Shown: positions 46,081 through 57,900 of the stretch, one piece after another
Layout of the letters: the number at the start of each line of letters is the position of its first letter
How positions within the stretch are numbered: position 1 is the stretch's first letter
NCBI GenBank assembly: GCA_005406025.1
Contig: BGZK01000748.1
Span: forward strand, 1-64,000
Length of the DNA stretch: 64,000 nt
From: Eumeta japonica
Taxonomy: Eukaryota; Arthropoda; Insecta; Lepidoptera; Psychidae
Direction of reading: 5' to 3'
Made by a program: the position numbers and the translations under genes
Notes under the pieces: model-generated
What the model saw: only the letters and a program-made list of their open reading frames with translations
Databases searched by the model: none
Told to the model about the DNA's origin: nothing

Positions 46081-46491
46081 TAAACTTACAATTGGAGGGT
46101 AAAGCAAACTATTTATGTTGTACGTGAAACCTGTAAACAGCCATGGGCTCGCAACGCGTCATATTGCTTTTAGATTTAAAACGTAAACAAACATAGATGT
46201 GCACCTATTGTATCACCTCTGATTACCCCGCTTTGGGGACGATGCCGTGATGTGCAATGCAAAGAGCCTACACATTAGGCTCTTTGCATTGCACAGAGCC
46301 TAACGTGTATAACTTCACGGTAATGTGTAAAACTTTATGCGTAAAATGTAAAACTTCACGCAATTGCGCCGTATTTAGTTTCATGAATAATTATTTGAGA
46401 TATACAAGCGCAAACGAAGTCGGTTCAGACTAGGAACCGTAGACAGATAGACGTACATGAGAATTTTATTTAGTTCTGTAAAAGTAAACTG
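46081..46491. other. Spacer with perfect hairpin
   Basis: Contains the 19-bp hairpin at 46251-46295 and, just after it, a short repeat of 'gtaaaacttcacg/gtaaaactttatgcg' type. No gene. Confidence 0.5.
46251..46295. repeat. Perfect 19-bp hairpin, 7-nt loop
   Basis: Arms 46251-46269 (tgtgcaatgcaaagagcct) and 46277-46295 are exact reverse complements around ACACATT. Confidence 0.92.
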
Positions 46492-46545
46492 TGTTTAATA
46501 TTGCTTACATACGGTTTATAACACATAAACATTTATATATAAACA
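46492..46545 (+). mobile_element. BEL/Pao 5' LTR, first 54 bases
   Basis: TGTTTAATATTGCTTACATA opens this piece and recurs at 50578, right after a purine tract. The match ends where the Helitron at 46546 begins. Confidence 0.6.
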
Positions 46546-47068
46546 TCTATACTAATATTATAAACGCGAAAGATTGTAAGTATGAATGGATGTTTATTTC
46601 TCTTTCACGCAAAAACTAGTGAATGGATTTTGATGACTCTGTACAATAATATATAGATTACACATCAGAATAACACATAGTCTAAAATTTATAAAGATAT
46701 AGTGTGAATTATCCAAAATATAACGATAAATGTCAAGTAAGTAGGAAGAAAATCTGCTATCTGCGAGCTATTCCGGCGTGCACCGTAAAAACCGTTGGAA
46801 TTACACGTATATAATGTATAATGGAAATATTTATCTTGAATAGCCCTATAAAAAAGCCCGCAAAGCATATATCTATATTTTATGTGTAAGCCATTATCGC
46901 CAAAATAGTGAACCATAAATACAATAATAATTGATGATTTATTTCTAACGCACATTTGGTTGTAACAAATTGATCCTTATATCAAAATAAACACTTTTAT
47001 CACATCTGGTGTTTAAAGTAGATAAACTTTATCTTTTACACTACATCATTTGGACAAATATTTGAATA
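46546..47068 (+). mobile_element. Truncated Helitron carrying the empty site
   Basis: It starts TCTATACTAATATTATAAAC after an A and matches the minus strand of 28172-27853 plus 27008 to about 26820. It lacks the 844-bp nested Helitron (junction 46875/46876). The 3' half is missing: the match stops at 'aatatttgaatag', followed by BEL pol. Confidence 0.8.
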
Positions 47069-47074
47069 GTACCA

Positions 47075-47290
47075 ATCAAGTCTAAATTAACCATACCTAA
47101 ACTTGAAATCTGCGGCGCGGCACTTGTTATCAAAATTCTGGACAACGTGCTCTACTCGATTCGAGGCAATGTTGAAATACACGATGTATGTTGGGCTGAC
47201 AGTACTACAATTTATCTTGGTTACGAACACCGCCTCATCTCTTACAGACCTTTGAAGGAAATCGTGTCTCTCGTATAATTAATTGCGGTT
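47075..47290 (+). pseudogene. BEL/Pao pol, RNase H region
   Basis: Translates as 'KLTIPKLEICGAALVIKIL' and, further on, 'VCWADSTTIYL', matching the conserved 'IPRLELCGA...WSDST' RNase H start of BEL/Pao polymerases. Open for about 70 codons, then a stop. Gag, protease and RT are missing upstream. Confidence 0.75.
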
Positions 47291-48210
47291 TCAAAATAAA
47301 AAAAGGCCGTTCGGCAGCCGATATGGAAGTAGATTTCATTTTATTTTCATATATAATTCATATAAAATATGTCATTTGCGGATTTTCAAAATATTAAAAT
47401 GCTGTAATTTTTAAACTGTTGACAAGTTTGTCTCAAATTTGAACCCGATCTTTATAATCGTCCCTAGAACATGTATGTTGAGTTTTATTAAGATCTCTAA
47501 AGAATTGTAATCGCTATCGTGCTGACAAGTCCCGCGTTATATCGTGTCTATATACATACACGATATACATTGCCCGGCAGACATTGTTCTGCCATTTTTT
47601 GTTTGTTCTTGCCCGTGTAACTAATGCCCGTAGTTGCGCCGGCATGGACGTATAATGAATTCCTTCATCTTTTGTGTCGATTGATTTCTAACTGAATACC
47701 CGTATCGTTTTTGATTCCGCGGTAGATCATACGTTTGATTGTAATCCCAACCCCACATCCGTTTTTACCCCAGTTCCGTTCTCCGTTTCGGTCCCGGTCC
47801 AGCTTGCAATTCAGTTCTGATCAGATTCTATTCTCGTCCCTTTCACAATTCTCTGCCCCACCTCGCTTTCAATCCCGATTTCGCTACCACTCACAATTCC
47901 GACTTAGATAGAGCCGGGAGTAAAGATTATATAAAAGAATGTTTGTATATATGAAATCGATAAGCTCAGAAACTATTTGACCGATCATTATGAATATTGG
48001 TGTGTACATGTATAGGTTGAGCGATACGGAAGTCGGTACATCGCAGCGCCACCAGCGCAGCGCAGTGCTACATATATATATAGATATATAAACTTTTGAA
48101 CCATATGAATTTTCTGACTCAGTTCGTCGTGTTAAATCGAAAAATAGCAAAATTTTTCAAAAGTTACGTCATGAGGACAAATACCATATGTAGTTAGATT
48201 TTTATGAAAT
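47290..48210. mobile_element. Insertion inside BEL pol: Helitron/SINE-like mixture
   Basis: It separates RNase H from the linker that should follow it. It contains a decayed minus-strand Helitron tail ('ttgcccggcagacattgttc', about 47570), a 'tccttcatcttttgtgtcga' linker, a hexamer tract (47700-47905) and a SINE-like strip (47990-48065). Confidence 0.5.
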
Positions 48211-48214
48211 CTAC

Positions 48215-48740
48215 TAAAAATGGAGACATTTGCTTTCACAAATGAACCTAGCTGATATAGCCAGCCGTGGATGTAATGGAACAGAATTACTAACGCACCC
48301 TCTTTGGTGGGGATTGAAGTGGCTACAAAATACTGAGAAATTCTGGCCTCAAAATTTAATCAAAACGGAACATGATTTACCTGGGTTGCTTAAAAAGTCG
48401 ACAGTAGCACATGTGTGTGCTCGTGAACTGTAATTTGAATTTATTGAAAGATTTAGTTATTTGTCAACATTTTTGTAAATGGAATAGAATTAACCTTAAA
48501 TACCTTTCTGTATTGGAACAACGCGTACCTTTAAAGTATTTAACAAACAAAATTGGTTCAAAAAGAACATTTACAAACTAATTTAAAATCATTAAAAAGT
48601 AATAAACAATGCCCAAAATCATTGCGCACACTTATGCCCTTTGTTGACAAAGATGATATCCTACGAGTTGGTGGTCGACTTAAGCACTCGATTTTTTCAT
48701 TTAATTTATTATTCAACATCATACCTTAGGAACATATTTT
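48215..48740 (+). pseudogene. BEL/Pao pol, RNase H-integrase linker
   Basis: Reads 'MNLADIASRGCNGTELLTHP' then 'WWGLKWL', the well-conserved BEL/Pao 'NPADLASRG...HPLWW' block. Near 48625-48680 'LMPFVDKDDILRVGGRLKHS' precedes the integrase. Frameshifts occur near 48430 and 48590. Confidence 0.85.
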
Positions 48741-49195
48741 GGGATAAGTGTTGGTGTAGGTGGGCCCTAAGGCCTAAAATTTCAATTGTTCTTGTATCTT
48801 CACTCATGATGCCTCGCGTACCTATCCCTGAACGGGTGCTTTTGTTAGTGCTTACGTTCGTCCATATATATTGTAACTATATCGTTTAAGCAAAAATCGT
48901 ATTAGGTGCAAAGTAACTTGGAGTGCGTTTCGCAACTGAGCTCTATTTTCGTTATGTTGGCAGCATTGCAAAATTGTTCAAAAAGAATCCATGCCCATGC
49001 AATAAGGACGTGCATTAAAGTATGGGCGTAAGGGTGTCTTTATTGCATGGAGATACGGACTCTTTTTTAACAATTCGCAATGCTGCCAATTTTACGGTAG
49101 CTCTATGTAAACTATTGCATCTGCCTCCATAAGCTCAGTTTGTTTCTTTGGTTGGATATAAAATATATTTATAGTTACGTGTATTTTTTGTTACA
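48740..49195. mobile_element. Foldback MITE-like insertion in BEL pol
   Basis: It interrupts pol between the RNase H-integrase linker and the zinc-binding region. Its centre (48957-49089) is a large imperfect hairpin: 'ttggcagcattgcaaaattg' at the left against '...gcaatgctgccaa' at the right, with an inner 'catgcaataagga' stem. No ORF. Confidence 0.55.
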
Positions 49196-49199
49196 GATT

Positions 49200-50435
49200 C
49201 CTGCCATGCCGTTCAGTACAAACAATTGAAAAACGCGAATTAAGAAATTAAATTAATAGAAAAAAAAATCATCCCTGTTTGTCACCAAAATCTCACCATT
49301 TTACATATTTAATTATTGATTACTTTCACAAAGTGCATTGTCACATCGGTTCTACAGCCTTACAGGCTACCATACAACAACAATTTTGGATTTTAGCAGC
49401 ACTTCCGGTAATTAGGCATAGATTATTTAAATGTATATTTTGCTTTAGAACTCGTGCAAAACCTACCGAACCACTTATATCCGTTTGCCGGCGGATCGTG
49501 TAACGTTTAGTGAAGTATATACAGTATAACCGTCAATACGGTTCAGACTGATTTCGTTGGTCTATTTCTCGTAAAGGCATCAAAATTACGGAACGTTAAA
49601 CTAATGAAAACTTACCTGTGTGTTTTTGTTTGCTCTGCGTCGGAGGCTGTACACCTAGAACTAGTCGGAGATTTTAGGTAGTGAAGGATTTTTGGCGGCG
49701 CTTACTCGATTCACGTCTAGGCGCGGGTCGCCCAGTACAATTCGATCCGATTGCGGAACTAATTATATGGGGACGAACAAACATCTAAATTATGTACAAA
49801 AATTTCTATCGGATCCCAATATTCAAAATTCTCTGTGTGATGAATCTTTTCAACTTGGAATAAAGTTGTACTTTAATTTTCCAGGAGCACTTCATTTTGG
49901 CGGGCTATTTGAAGGTTCTGTAATATCAGCAAAGTCTTTGCTTTCGCGTTTCATAGGGGAAAAAAAGTTGACATACTAGGAGCTTTCAACTGTATTTGCT
50001 CATATTGAGGATGTGTTGAACTCGCATGCATTGTGTTCTTTCACCCACGATTCAAAGGAGTTTGAAGTTTTGACACCGGATCATCTATTAATAGTAAAAT
50101 CTTTATTGGCGGTCCCGAAATACGATTGGGATGAAACGTACATGTCCCGCTTGAGTAGATTTCAGGTTATTCAGGCAATATCACGACATTTCTGGCGCAA
50201 ATGGAATAATCTATACCTTCATTAACTTCAAATACGCAACAAATGGTTTTCGGATGCAAACCCTCCTAAAGTGGGAGTCTTGGTACTGATTAAGGAAGAT
50301 AACCTGCTCTTGAGTGGAAACGCGGACGTATTGAAGAGATGCTACCGGAAAAGGATGGTGTTGTTCGCGTGGTCGTTTTAAGAACGCAGAGCAGAAAGAT
50401 CACGCGACCTGTTGTTAAAATTTGTCGTTTGCTAA
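49200..50435 (+). pseudogene. BEL/Pao integrase
   Basis: Domain order is clear. The zinc-binding HHCC region (49270-49480) has 'HHFTYLIIDYFHK', 'QQFWILAALP' and 'CIFCFRTRAKP'. The catalytic core (49590-49980) has 'CVFVCSASEAVHLELVGDFR' and 'RRGSPSTIRSDCGTNYMG', where BEL normally has SDNGTNF, so a residue next to the catalytic Asp is changed. The C-terminal part (49985-50420) has 'LTPDHLLIVKSLL' and 'KVGVLVLIKEDN'. At least three frameshifts or stops. It once joined the element cDNA to the genome. Confidence 0.88.
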
Positions 50436-50559
50436 TAGATTCGTAATTTTATCTTTTTTTAAATCATTCATTTATATTATTTATATAATTTTATTTAACT
50501 ATTAAGTTTGGTTTGATTTTACATTGTATATATATGTTGCGGTAAATAAAAGCTTTAGA

Positions 50560-50960
50560 CTTTCTCGGGCGGGGGTATGTTTAATATTGCTTACATACGG
50601 TTTAATACACAAACAATTATATGTATATATATTATTATGAATTATATAGTATATATGTTTCCTTGCCTATTTCCTTTTCTTGTCGGCGGGGCGATAGGTG
50701 TCGCTTTTCTGCAACTACCGACAGACGAAAAGGTAACTTACAACGTATGCGACGTGTAAAACCTTTGTGCGGAAAAGATAATATAAAAGACAAAAATTGT
50801 GCGGTGCCTCGTGTGTGATCCAAGACGCGACAAGAGGTAAGCCTTTTACTTCCCAATTATTCCCTTTTCCTATGATATTTATTTCGACAATATAAATGTG
50901 CAGGTTCGAAGGCAGACCGGCATAGTTTTTAAGTTTCGAGGAAACTATGATACACTAATT
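50560..50960 (+). mobile_element. BEL/Pao purine tract and 3' LTR
   Basis: A purine-rich 'cgggcgggggta' is followed at 50578 by TGTTTAATATTGC, the LTR start also seen at 46492. The right limit is uncertain (about 50850-51000). Confidence 0.5.
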
Positions 50961-52370
50961 TGAGGTTTTGTGGTGAACAAAAACTTGAAATTAACATACA
51001 GAAATGAACAATTTACGATTTAATTAACTTCGAAAATTTATTTATTATTTACAGAATTTTTAATGTTTTAATACTGTCATCACTATTGTCTAATAATATT
51101 TAAAATACAATGATATAATTAGCACAGCATACTACCCACAGTTGCGCACGCGCTAATTCTACAGAAACGAAGAAAGGAACATTCTTCTAAGTAACCGAAA
51201 CCGCCGGCGGTGGCTAGTTTGTGGAAGCCTTCAGAAATGAAACAATAATGAAGACAAATGTGGTTATTATTTCGTACACCATTTCATTGGCTTTATCAAT
51301 TCTTTTGGAGACTTGATAGATAGAACGAAATAATTTTTTCTCCAAGCGTTCTAAAAGCGTAATTTTGAACAAATAAGTCCAGAACTACATAATTTCCATA
51401 ACTCTGTATGAAATACTAAACCGCAATCGAAGCTCGTATTTCGTCTTAGATGCAACAAATCTTATCTTAGATGGAACAAGATTGGGAACTAAATCGATAG
51501 ATATCTGCTTGCTTAATGTCTACGGGGTGCCGAATGTAAACGTAAAAAAATGCGTTTTGATTATGCGTTTAATTTCCTGGCGGCTGCCGGCGAAATTCAA
51601 CGCGCCCGCCCTTCGCCGTCGTCAATTCTTTCAAAACCGCTTCATTATTTTGTGCTTTCAATTCGCGCAGACGTCCGCCCGCCGCGCCCTCCCGCGGCGA
51701 ACGCCTTCTACTCGTAATTAACGGAATGCTCGTCGGTCTTTTGGAGCGCGTGCGACATTTAATAAAATAAATTCTCTTCGAATATCCGAATGTATTGAAA
51801 CTTGTTCCACTTTTCATTTATTTCGTACAAAAGGTACAAAACATATTATACCGGTTGTCAATTAAATCCAGGGACGGTTGTATATTTTCTCAGGTACAGT
51901 ATTTTTGAAAAAGGTTAAGATAATTTTTTTAAATAACTTTAAACGAAAAATCCAATGAAGATCTTCAATTTCACCTTGGACTTGATCTTCAGGGTTATTT
52001 TAAGGTTAACTTGTTTTTTTTTTGATGAAAATTTCCATTTTTTATACCGGCAATCAATAGAGCGGATAATTTTACATTTAAATACATACATAAGTCTGAT
52101 TGGATACAAATGCATACATGAATCACCATTGGAATCCTCGTTGAAAGCTACTTAAGAAATGACTTTTCCCAAAATAATTTACCTGAGAAAATATAATTGA
52201 TACTCAGTATAATTCTACATTATTTTGCGACTGCATATAACTGGGGCGCTCTATAAGTTTTTGGAACTGGCCACTTAGATAAACAATATTTGAAAAGTAA
52301 TTACTACATTTGAAAATAGAACTCTTTGGCTATAAAATAAAGTTTATTACATCAAATTGTCAATTGCTTT
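50961..52370. other. Unassigned stretch with one GC-rich strip
   Basis: Mostly AT-rich. 51575-51745 is GC- and CpG-rich with open frames on both strands (79 and 82 codons) and 'taataaaataaa' after it. It might be a host exon or regulatory element; no motif recognised. Confidence 0.3.
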
Positions 52371-52399
52371 TTTTTTTACATTGTGGCGTCATTTTAAAA

Positions 52400-53300
52400 A
52401 ATGCCTGTCTTCATCACTATGGATTTAAGTCATGAAAATTGTAATACTATGATTTTTCACGATTTTAAGTGTTATTTGACAGCTCAACAGAGCCTCATTC
52501 GACTTCGAATTGCTGAAAAGCATGTGACTTACGACGATTTTGCTTCTTTATGCTAGACATGAGTCAAATACAATAAATCCTACACAAACATTTGGGTTTG
52601 AAAAAACTATACGTGCGATGGATCCCACACAATTTGGCTAAGGCACGAAAAACGGACCGCGTTACGTGGTTCAATGGCATGCTTACCAGATCCAAGGAAG
52701 GGGTGTTAAATTTAGTGTGGGATATAGTGACGAGTAACAATAACAGATAGTAACAAACCAAGCAGCAATCGACCATATGGGTCTATCGAAATGAGCCAAA
52801 ACCAATCGAAGTGACGCGCTAGCGAAGTGCTTATAAACAGACGATTATTTTTTTTTAATAAAATTAGACACGTGGTTACTGTTGCTTTGGAGAATTGTCG
52901 TACTACGAATAGTGATTGATGCACGACCATTTGTTTACCGGAAGTTATTAACGAACTCTGCAAAAATAACCGTAAATGTTAGGTCATCTTGCACCACGAC
53001 AATGCTAGTTCTCACACGGCCAAACGGACAAATAAATTTTTGAAGGAGAAAAACGAAGAACTTATGAGAAATTCTGCATACAGTCTCAGCCTCGTACCAT
53101 GTGCCTTTTTTTTGTTCGCTTCAGGAAACAATTACGCAGTCAACGATTTTCATTACTAGAAGAGGCTGTCGAAGAGTATGAAAGACATGTTTTCGAGGTC
53201 ACCAGGGAGGAGAGGCATAAACGTTTTCGAAATTGGTTTATTGTATTGAAAAGGCATTTATAATAAGGGAGAATATTTTGAGAAACAATAAATTCATTTT
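52400..53300 (+). pseudogene. Second mariner transposase pseudogene
   Basis: The N-terminus at 52401-52560 reads 'DLSHENCNTMIFHDFKC', like the mariner start 'ELSRENFRAMI'. The middle (52560-52970) is rearranged. The C-terminal part (52980-53280) reads 'ILHHDNASSHTAKRTN' and 'FLKEKNEELM', where the second catalytic Asp block (HHDNA) is intact, then 'KGEYFEKQ' at the end. The DNA-binding linker is deleted and the frames do not join. A different mariner lineage from the copy at 4.8-5.7 kb. Confidence 0.85.
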
Positions 53301-53689
53301 TGACTATTCATAGTAATTTTTTCTCACTCATTCCAATAATTTTCAGTGCGTTCTACGTAATAAGCAGTATGTCCATGCGTACGATGATCTTTAGTTCGGT
53401 CTGAACCTAGATTTTATTTAAGAATGACTTGTGACGGTCGTGGAATACGATCAAGTGCTTTCAAATCTTTTATGAGGCAAATTGATGACGAAAGCTCTAG
53501 CTTCTAGGTCAACTCTGGAGGTTTCCCGAGAGTTTGGTTATTTGCTATAGCGACAAGATAACGAGGTTGTATATACACCTGGTACATCGGCTGGAACGCA
53601 CATGAAAATTTAGCAATGATTATGTTTTAAAAAAAAAAAAATATTGTACATGATTTCACCGACGTCGATATAGAGTGAATTGCCTCGAT

Positions 53690-53875
53690 TTTAATGCCGA
53701 TCGAGTTCACTGTCAGCCTTCATCGCGATCTGTGATCCGTGAGCAGGACTGTTCCTGCTCTTGATTTCAATAATCCCATCGAGTCCGGTTCACTCCCGCT
53801 CTCGTTTTTACCTCTAATCCCAATCTTGTTTGCGATCTTAGTCCCCTTTCGCGGACTACAATACCGAGGTTGGTC
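53690..53875. repeat. Degenerate hexamer tract
   Basis: gttcct gctctt gatttc ... ctcccg ctctcg ... atccca atcttg: imperfect 6-bp period, same style as the other tracts. Confidence 0.55.
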
Positions 53876-54413
53876 ACAAAAATTGCCGTTAGTAATAAGC
53901 GGTTATCATTTTTAGTAGTTTTGTTTTAACATAAAATGTTTTTCCTTTTATAGGACACATCTATGAACTCGAAATATATTTTAGTATTTTTTTGCAGAGT
54001 ATTCGTTTCGGCGTATATTGTTTTAGCATTACAAATTAAAAAATTAGAAATTAATAAAAAATGTAAATAATATCAATTATGTATTAAAATACATTTGTAC
54101 AATCACGATAATTTCAGTTCATTATATTCCATAATTATAATTAAGAGAATAAGAAATTATTTGTCTCCAGCAAATCTGTATGACAATAGGGGTTTTTATT
54201 ATAATTAAACTTGGTATCAGCGAAGAGGTCTATAACCTTGGATTTATACCTTTTCGAAATACCATGTGTTTCTGGCGAAAGTTAATTTATTATGATTATA
54301 TTATTTTCAGATTACTTTTATTTAGCACGAAAGGTCATTTGTTTATTTATAATTTTATATACATGAATGTGGTTAAGTATATGTAAATATAGTTTATATT
54401 ACATATAAAACGA

Positions 54414-54471
54414 TAAACTATATTTATTCTCTATATATATTATACGATATATAGAGAATAAATACAGTTTA
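54414..54471. repeat. 25-bp hairpin, one mismatch, 8-nt loop
   Basis: Arms 54414-54438 and 54447-54471 pair with a single mismatch (position 7 of the left arm). AT-rich, so less striking than the other hairpins. Confidence 0.85.
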
Positions 54472-55732
54472 CTAACATTAAATTAGCTTAAAAATATATG
54501 AGGCAAATAAAATCATTAAGAAAACAGCAATAAAAATAGAAAATCACACATACGAAACTAAATAGTTTCTTTAAGTTTTATTTTAATTCTCAACGGTTAC
54601 ATAGTAACTGCTGGATTCTAATATTCTATTAGATGGTTTAGCACAAAATGAGGTGGAAATTGAAACATAACAGATAAATCACAGAAAATGGATAGATTAG
54701 TTGGTTAGCTGCTTGCCTGCAACATGCAGCATACAACATAATGACTCTCGATTCTGATCTTCCGCTGAGAATTCTCATCAAATGAATTGAATATTAATTC
54801 GAGAGGTTTGAAAGGTATCGAACACATACACAGCTGTTAACATCGTCTTGTCGAATAACACAAGTGTTTTAGTACGTTAGATATTCCTGTTTATTGTTAT
54901 GAATGTAATATTGCATTCTATTAAAGTCTTGTGGCAGTTTTTCGCATTGAAAACGTGATAATTCAATTTAAATGCTATGTGATTTGCGTATATTTATTTT
55001 TGATAATCGAGAGTTTAATTAAAAAAAAAAGCAAGCCTAAACAATATTGCCATTTTACGAATGCTCACTTAAGCGAATTCCATAAATAAATTATGGAGTG
55101 GGTGCGGCGGTAGCGTAAACAAACAGCTGAGCGTACTGAAACAGCTGAGCGGTAATTGTTTCTGATATTTTTTTTGTATTAATACAAAACAGTTCGTCAT
55201 CAAAGTCAGGAGTTTGTGTGGAATGGGTAATTTGTTAGTGCCGTTTTCAGTTGGTACGATCTCCCAGTACAAGGGGTACGAATCTACACCGTCGACCAAC
55301 CGAACGCCATTGAAGAGCGGCGTTCACAAACTTATACGTAGAGGAGTTCCAAGTCGTAATTGGATTCGCATTAACAAGTACTGTTTCAACAAGAAAACGT
55401 TCTTAAGAGGGCTCTCCATGATAAGGGCAAGCCACATCTAGTGGGAAAGCTTTAACTGCCGCCAAATATTTACGCATCTCTCGTGATCTAAGGTTAATGG
55501 CGTAAAGTAACGGTTATATTTTATAAACAGACAAATTTATTTAAACCGAAGTAACGGATACATTCTAAGACTGAGAATAAGAATGCTTCTTTCTTGTTAA
55601 CGAATTAATTTAATTGAGTGCTTATGTCATTGAACGAAGAGGGGGTCAGAAACATATTTCAAAATTCACTGTGCGCTTTAAAAGAATCAAATAAAAAAAA
55701 TCAAAAACAGCTTTATTAGTTAGTAGGTAATT

Positions 55733-57900
55733 GAAATTACGCTTGAAATGCGTCATAAACGAGCATTTTCGATATTAACAGTACCACCCATTCCAAATGC
55801 TGATTCACCTTGAGAAGAATGGGCAAGAAATTCAAGGTTTGCTCTTTTTTACTCATCGATACAAAATACTGACTCATTAATAATTTAGTACAACACTTAC
55901 TAATAACATGAAGCAACCTGATAGCCGAGCAGTTCAATACCATAGGTTTTATTCATTAAGATATTCAGACACAGTATAATAGCCCTGGCCATATAACTTC
56001 TATTCAACGAAGAGCTTCAATTTATAAATTTTCATTTCAGCTGGGATCTTATTATAAAAGGACCCGCATTGCCCCTTAAATGATTTACTAACTTTACCTA
56101 GACGAGTTTCATGAGCAGCAAGATCGTTCTTATATCTAGTGTTAATGTTATGAATGTCGTTCATTTTTTGGAACGATTCTATATTTCTCTTGACATATAC
56201 CAGGATTTCATGTATGTATTGTAATGCTAAAGTTAAAATTTTAATTTCCTTACATTTATCTATGCAAATACCATTGGTTTGAAATCATAAAGTGCAAGAA
56301 TAAGTCGCTTCTGCGGCACGAAAATTACGTCAATATCGACTGAGTGATCTCATAATAAAATTCCATAAATCATGAGATTATGAAAAAAACTGAAATAAAC
56401 TAGTCTCGCGGTACTTTCATTTGTAAGAATTATTTTTACTGCATATGTTGCAGAACAAAGCCTTTTCGTGAATCTTGTACTATAAGAATTCTAACGTAAT
56501 TTACTATCAAAAGTGAGACCAAGGAATAAGGTCGTGTCCATAATATTCAGTATCTCGTTTTTGAACATTACGTTTGCATCGACCAGTGTAGCAATAGTCA
56601 AGCAAAATTTAACAAGTATTATTTTCTTCTCACTGAGAAGAAATTATTACCATTCAACTATTTCAGAGGTGGTACTGTTTACTTCGTCAAAAGCGGGTTG
56701 TTGCCTATTAATTTTAAAAAGTAAAGAAGTATCATCAGCAAACAGTACTATTCCATGCCTATCTTTAACAAGACGTGGTAGATCATTAATGTAAACTAGG
56801 AATAGAAATAGTCCAGAAACTGGACCCTGTGACACACTCATATTGACTGTAGATCCTCAGATCTCTCACCATTAACATTAATTCTTGGACTTCTACTTCT
56901 TAAATAAAGCTCTAGAAGTCTAAGTGATAGAACTGTGACACCATAATTATGTAGTTACCTGATCAATGTGTCATGATGAACGCAATCAAAAATCTTAGAT
57001 AGATCGCAGAAGACACCGATTGCGTCCCGTGAACCCCTACCAGGCATTAAAAATCTGTTGAATAAGTTCAGTACCGGCTTCAGTTGTTGAGCGACCCTTT
57101 GTGAATCCAAATTGTTTAAGGTTTATTAAACATACTGCAATAATTCATTTAAAATAAGCTTTTCAAAAATTTTACTGAGCGTCGGTAGTATTGATATCGG
57201 TCTAAAGTTAGAAGGGTCAAATATACTACCGGATTTAAATAATGGAATAACTTTACTTTGCTTCATTCGATCAGGAAACATACCACAATCAACGCAATCA
57301 TTTAAAATCACAACTGAGTATATAGCAATGCAGTTTATTATTGAATCTATAATTTTTACAGAAAGACCATCAAGATCAGCAATTTATACATTTACATACA
57401 TTTCAATGTTTTAAGAACGTCATTGTAGTTTGCATGAGTAAATTCAAACATAATGCCACAAGTGTCAACGTTTCGGCTTCAACAGAGATTTAGGGAGAGT
57501 GGGAGATGATTTTAGAGATTGTGTAGTTAGTTGAAATTGGAATGCTAGCAAAGAATTTTTTAAAAGTAAAAACAATTTCTTTGTCTTCCTTTAAAGTTTT
57601 ATCATCAATTTTAATTGAAATTCTGTACGACGGGGGAGTGTGTTTTCCGGTTTCATTATTGATTATATTCTAAGCAGTTTTTTATCGTATCTGTGCTCTT
57701 TTTTATTTCATTACTGACAAATATTTCACTATGCACGATAAAAAAAAAACGATTCATAACTTTTCCACGAAAAGAGTAACACTAGTAATTCTTGCATCGA
57801 TTTATAGATGATTAAATGTTCTGACATTTACATTTATCAAATGCATCATAGAGTTCAGGTGACACCTCATATCGGGTTAAACTTTTCAATAAAATTATTT
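55733..57900 (-). pseudogene. Jockey-like non-LTR retrotransposon (RT), inactive
   Basis: Minus-strand order: a 'VKVIPLFKSG...FRPISILPTLSKIFEKLI'-type RT block (57126-57311), then 'FGFTKGRST', 'GVFCDLSK' and 'FDCVHHDTLI' (56950-57110). The catalytic block 'VYINDLPRL...VLFADDTSLLF' follows (56647-56841, FADD intact), then the C-terminal region down to 55737. Stops and frameshifts throughout. AATAAA on the minus strand near 55711-55716 marks the 3' end. Endonuclease domain not found. It would encode target-primed reverse transcription; the copy is dead. Confidence 0.85.

Larger units (their letters stand above)
53301..55730. other. AT-rich stretch with hexamer tract and hairpin
   Basis: Hexamer tract at 53690-53875; long hairpin at 54414-54471. 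A 75-codon plus-strand ORF (55214-55441) is unrecognised. No gene supported. Confidence 0.35.

Noticed and set aside
55214..55441. 75-codon plus-strand ORF as a gene
   Set aside because: No motif, signal, splice sites or conserved partner in the window; length not significant.
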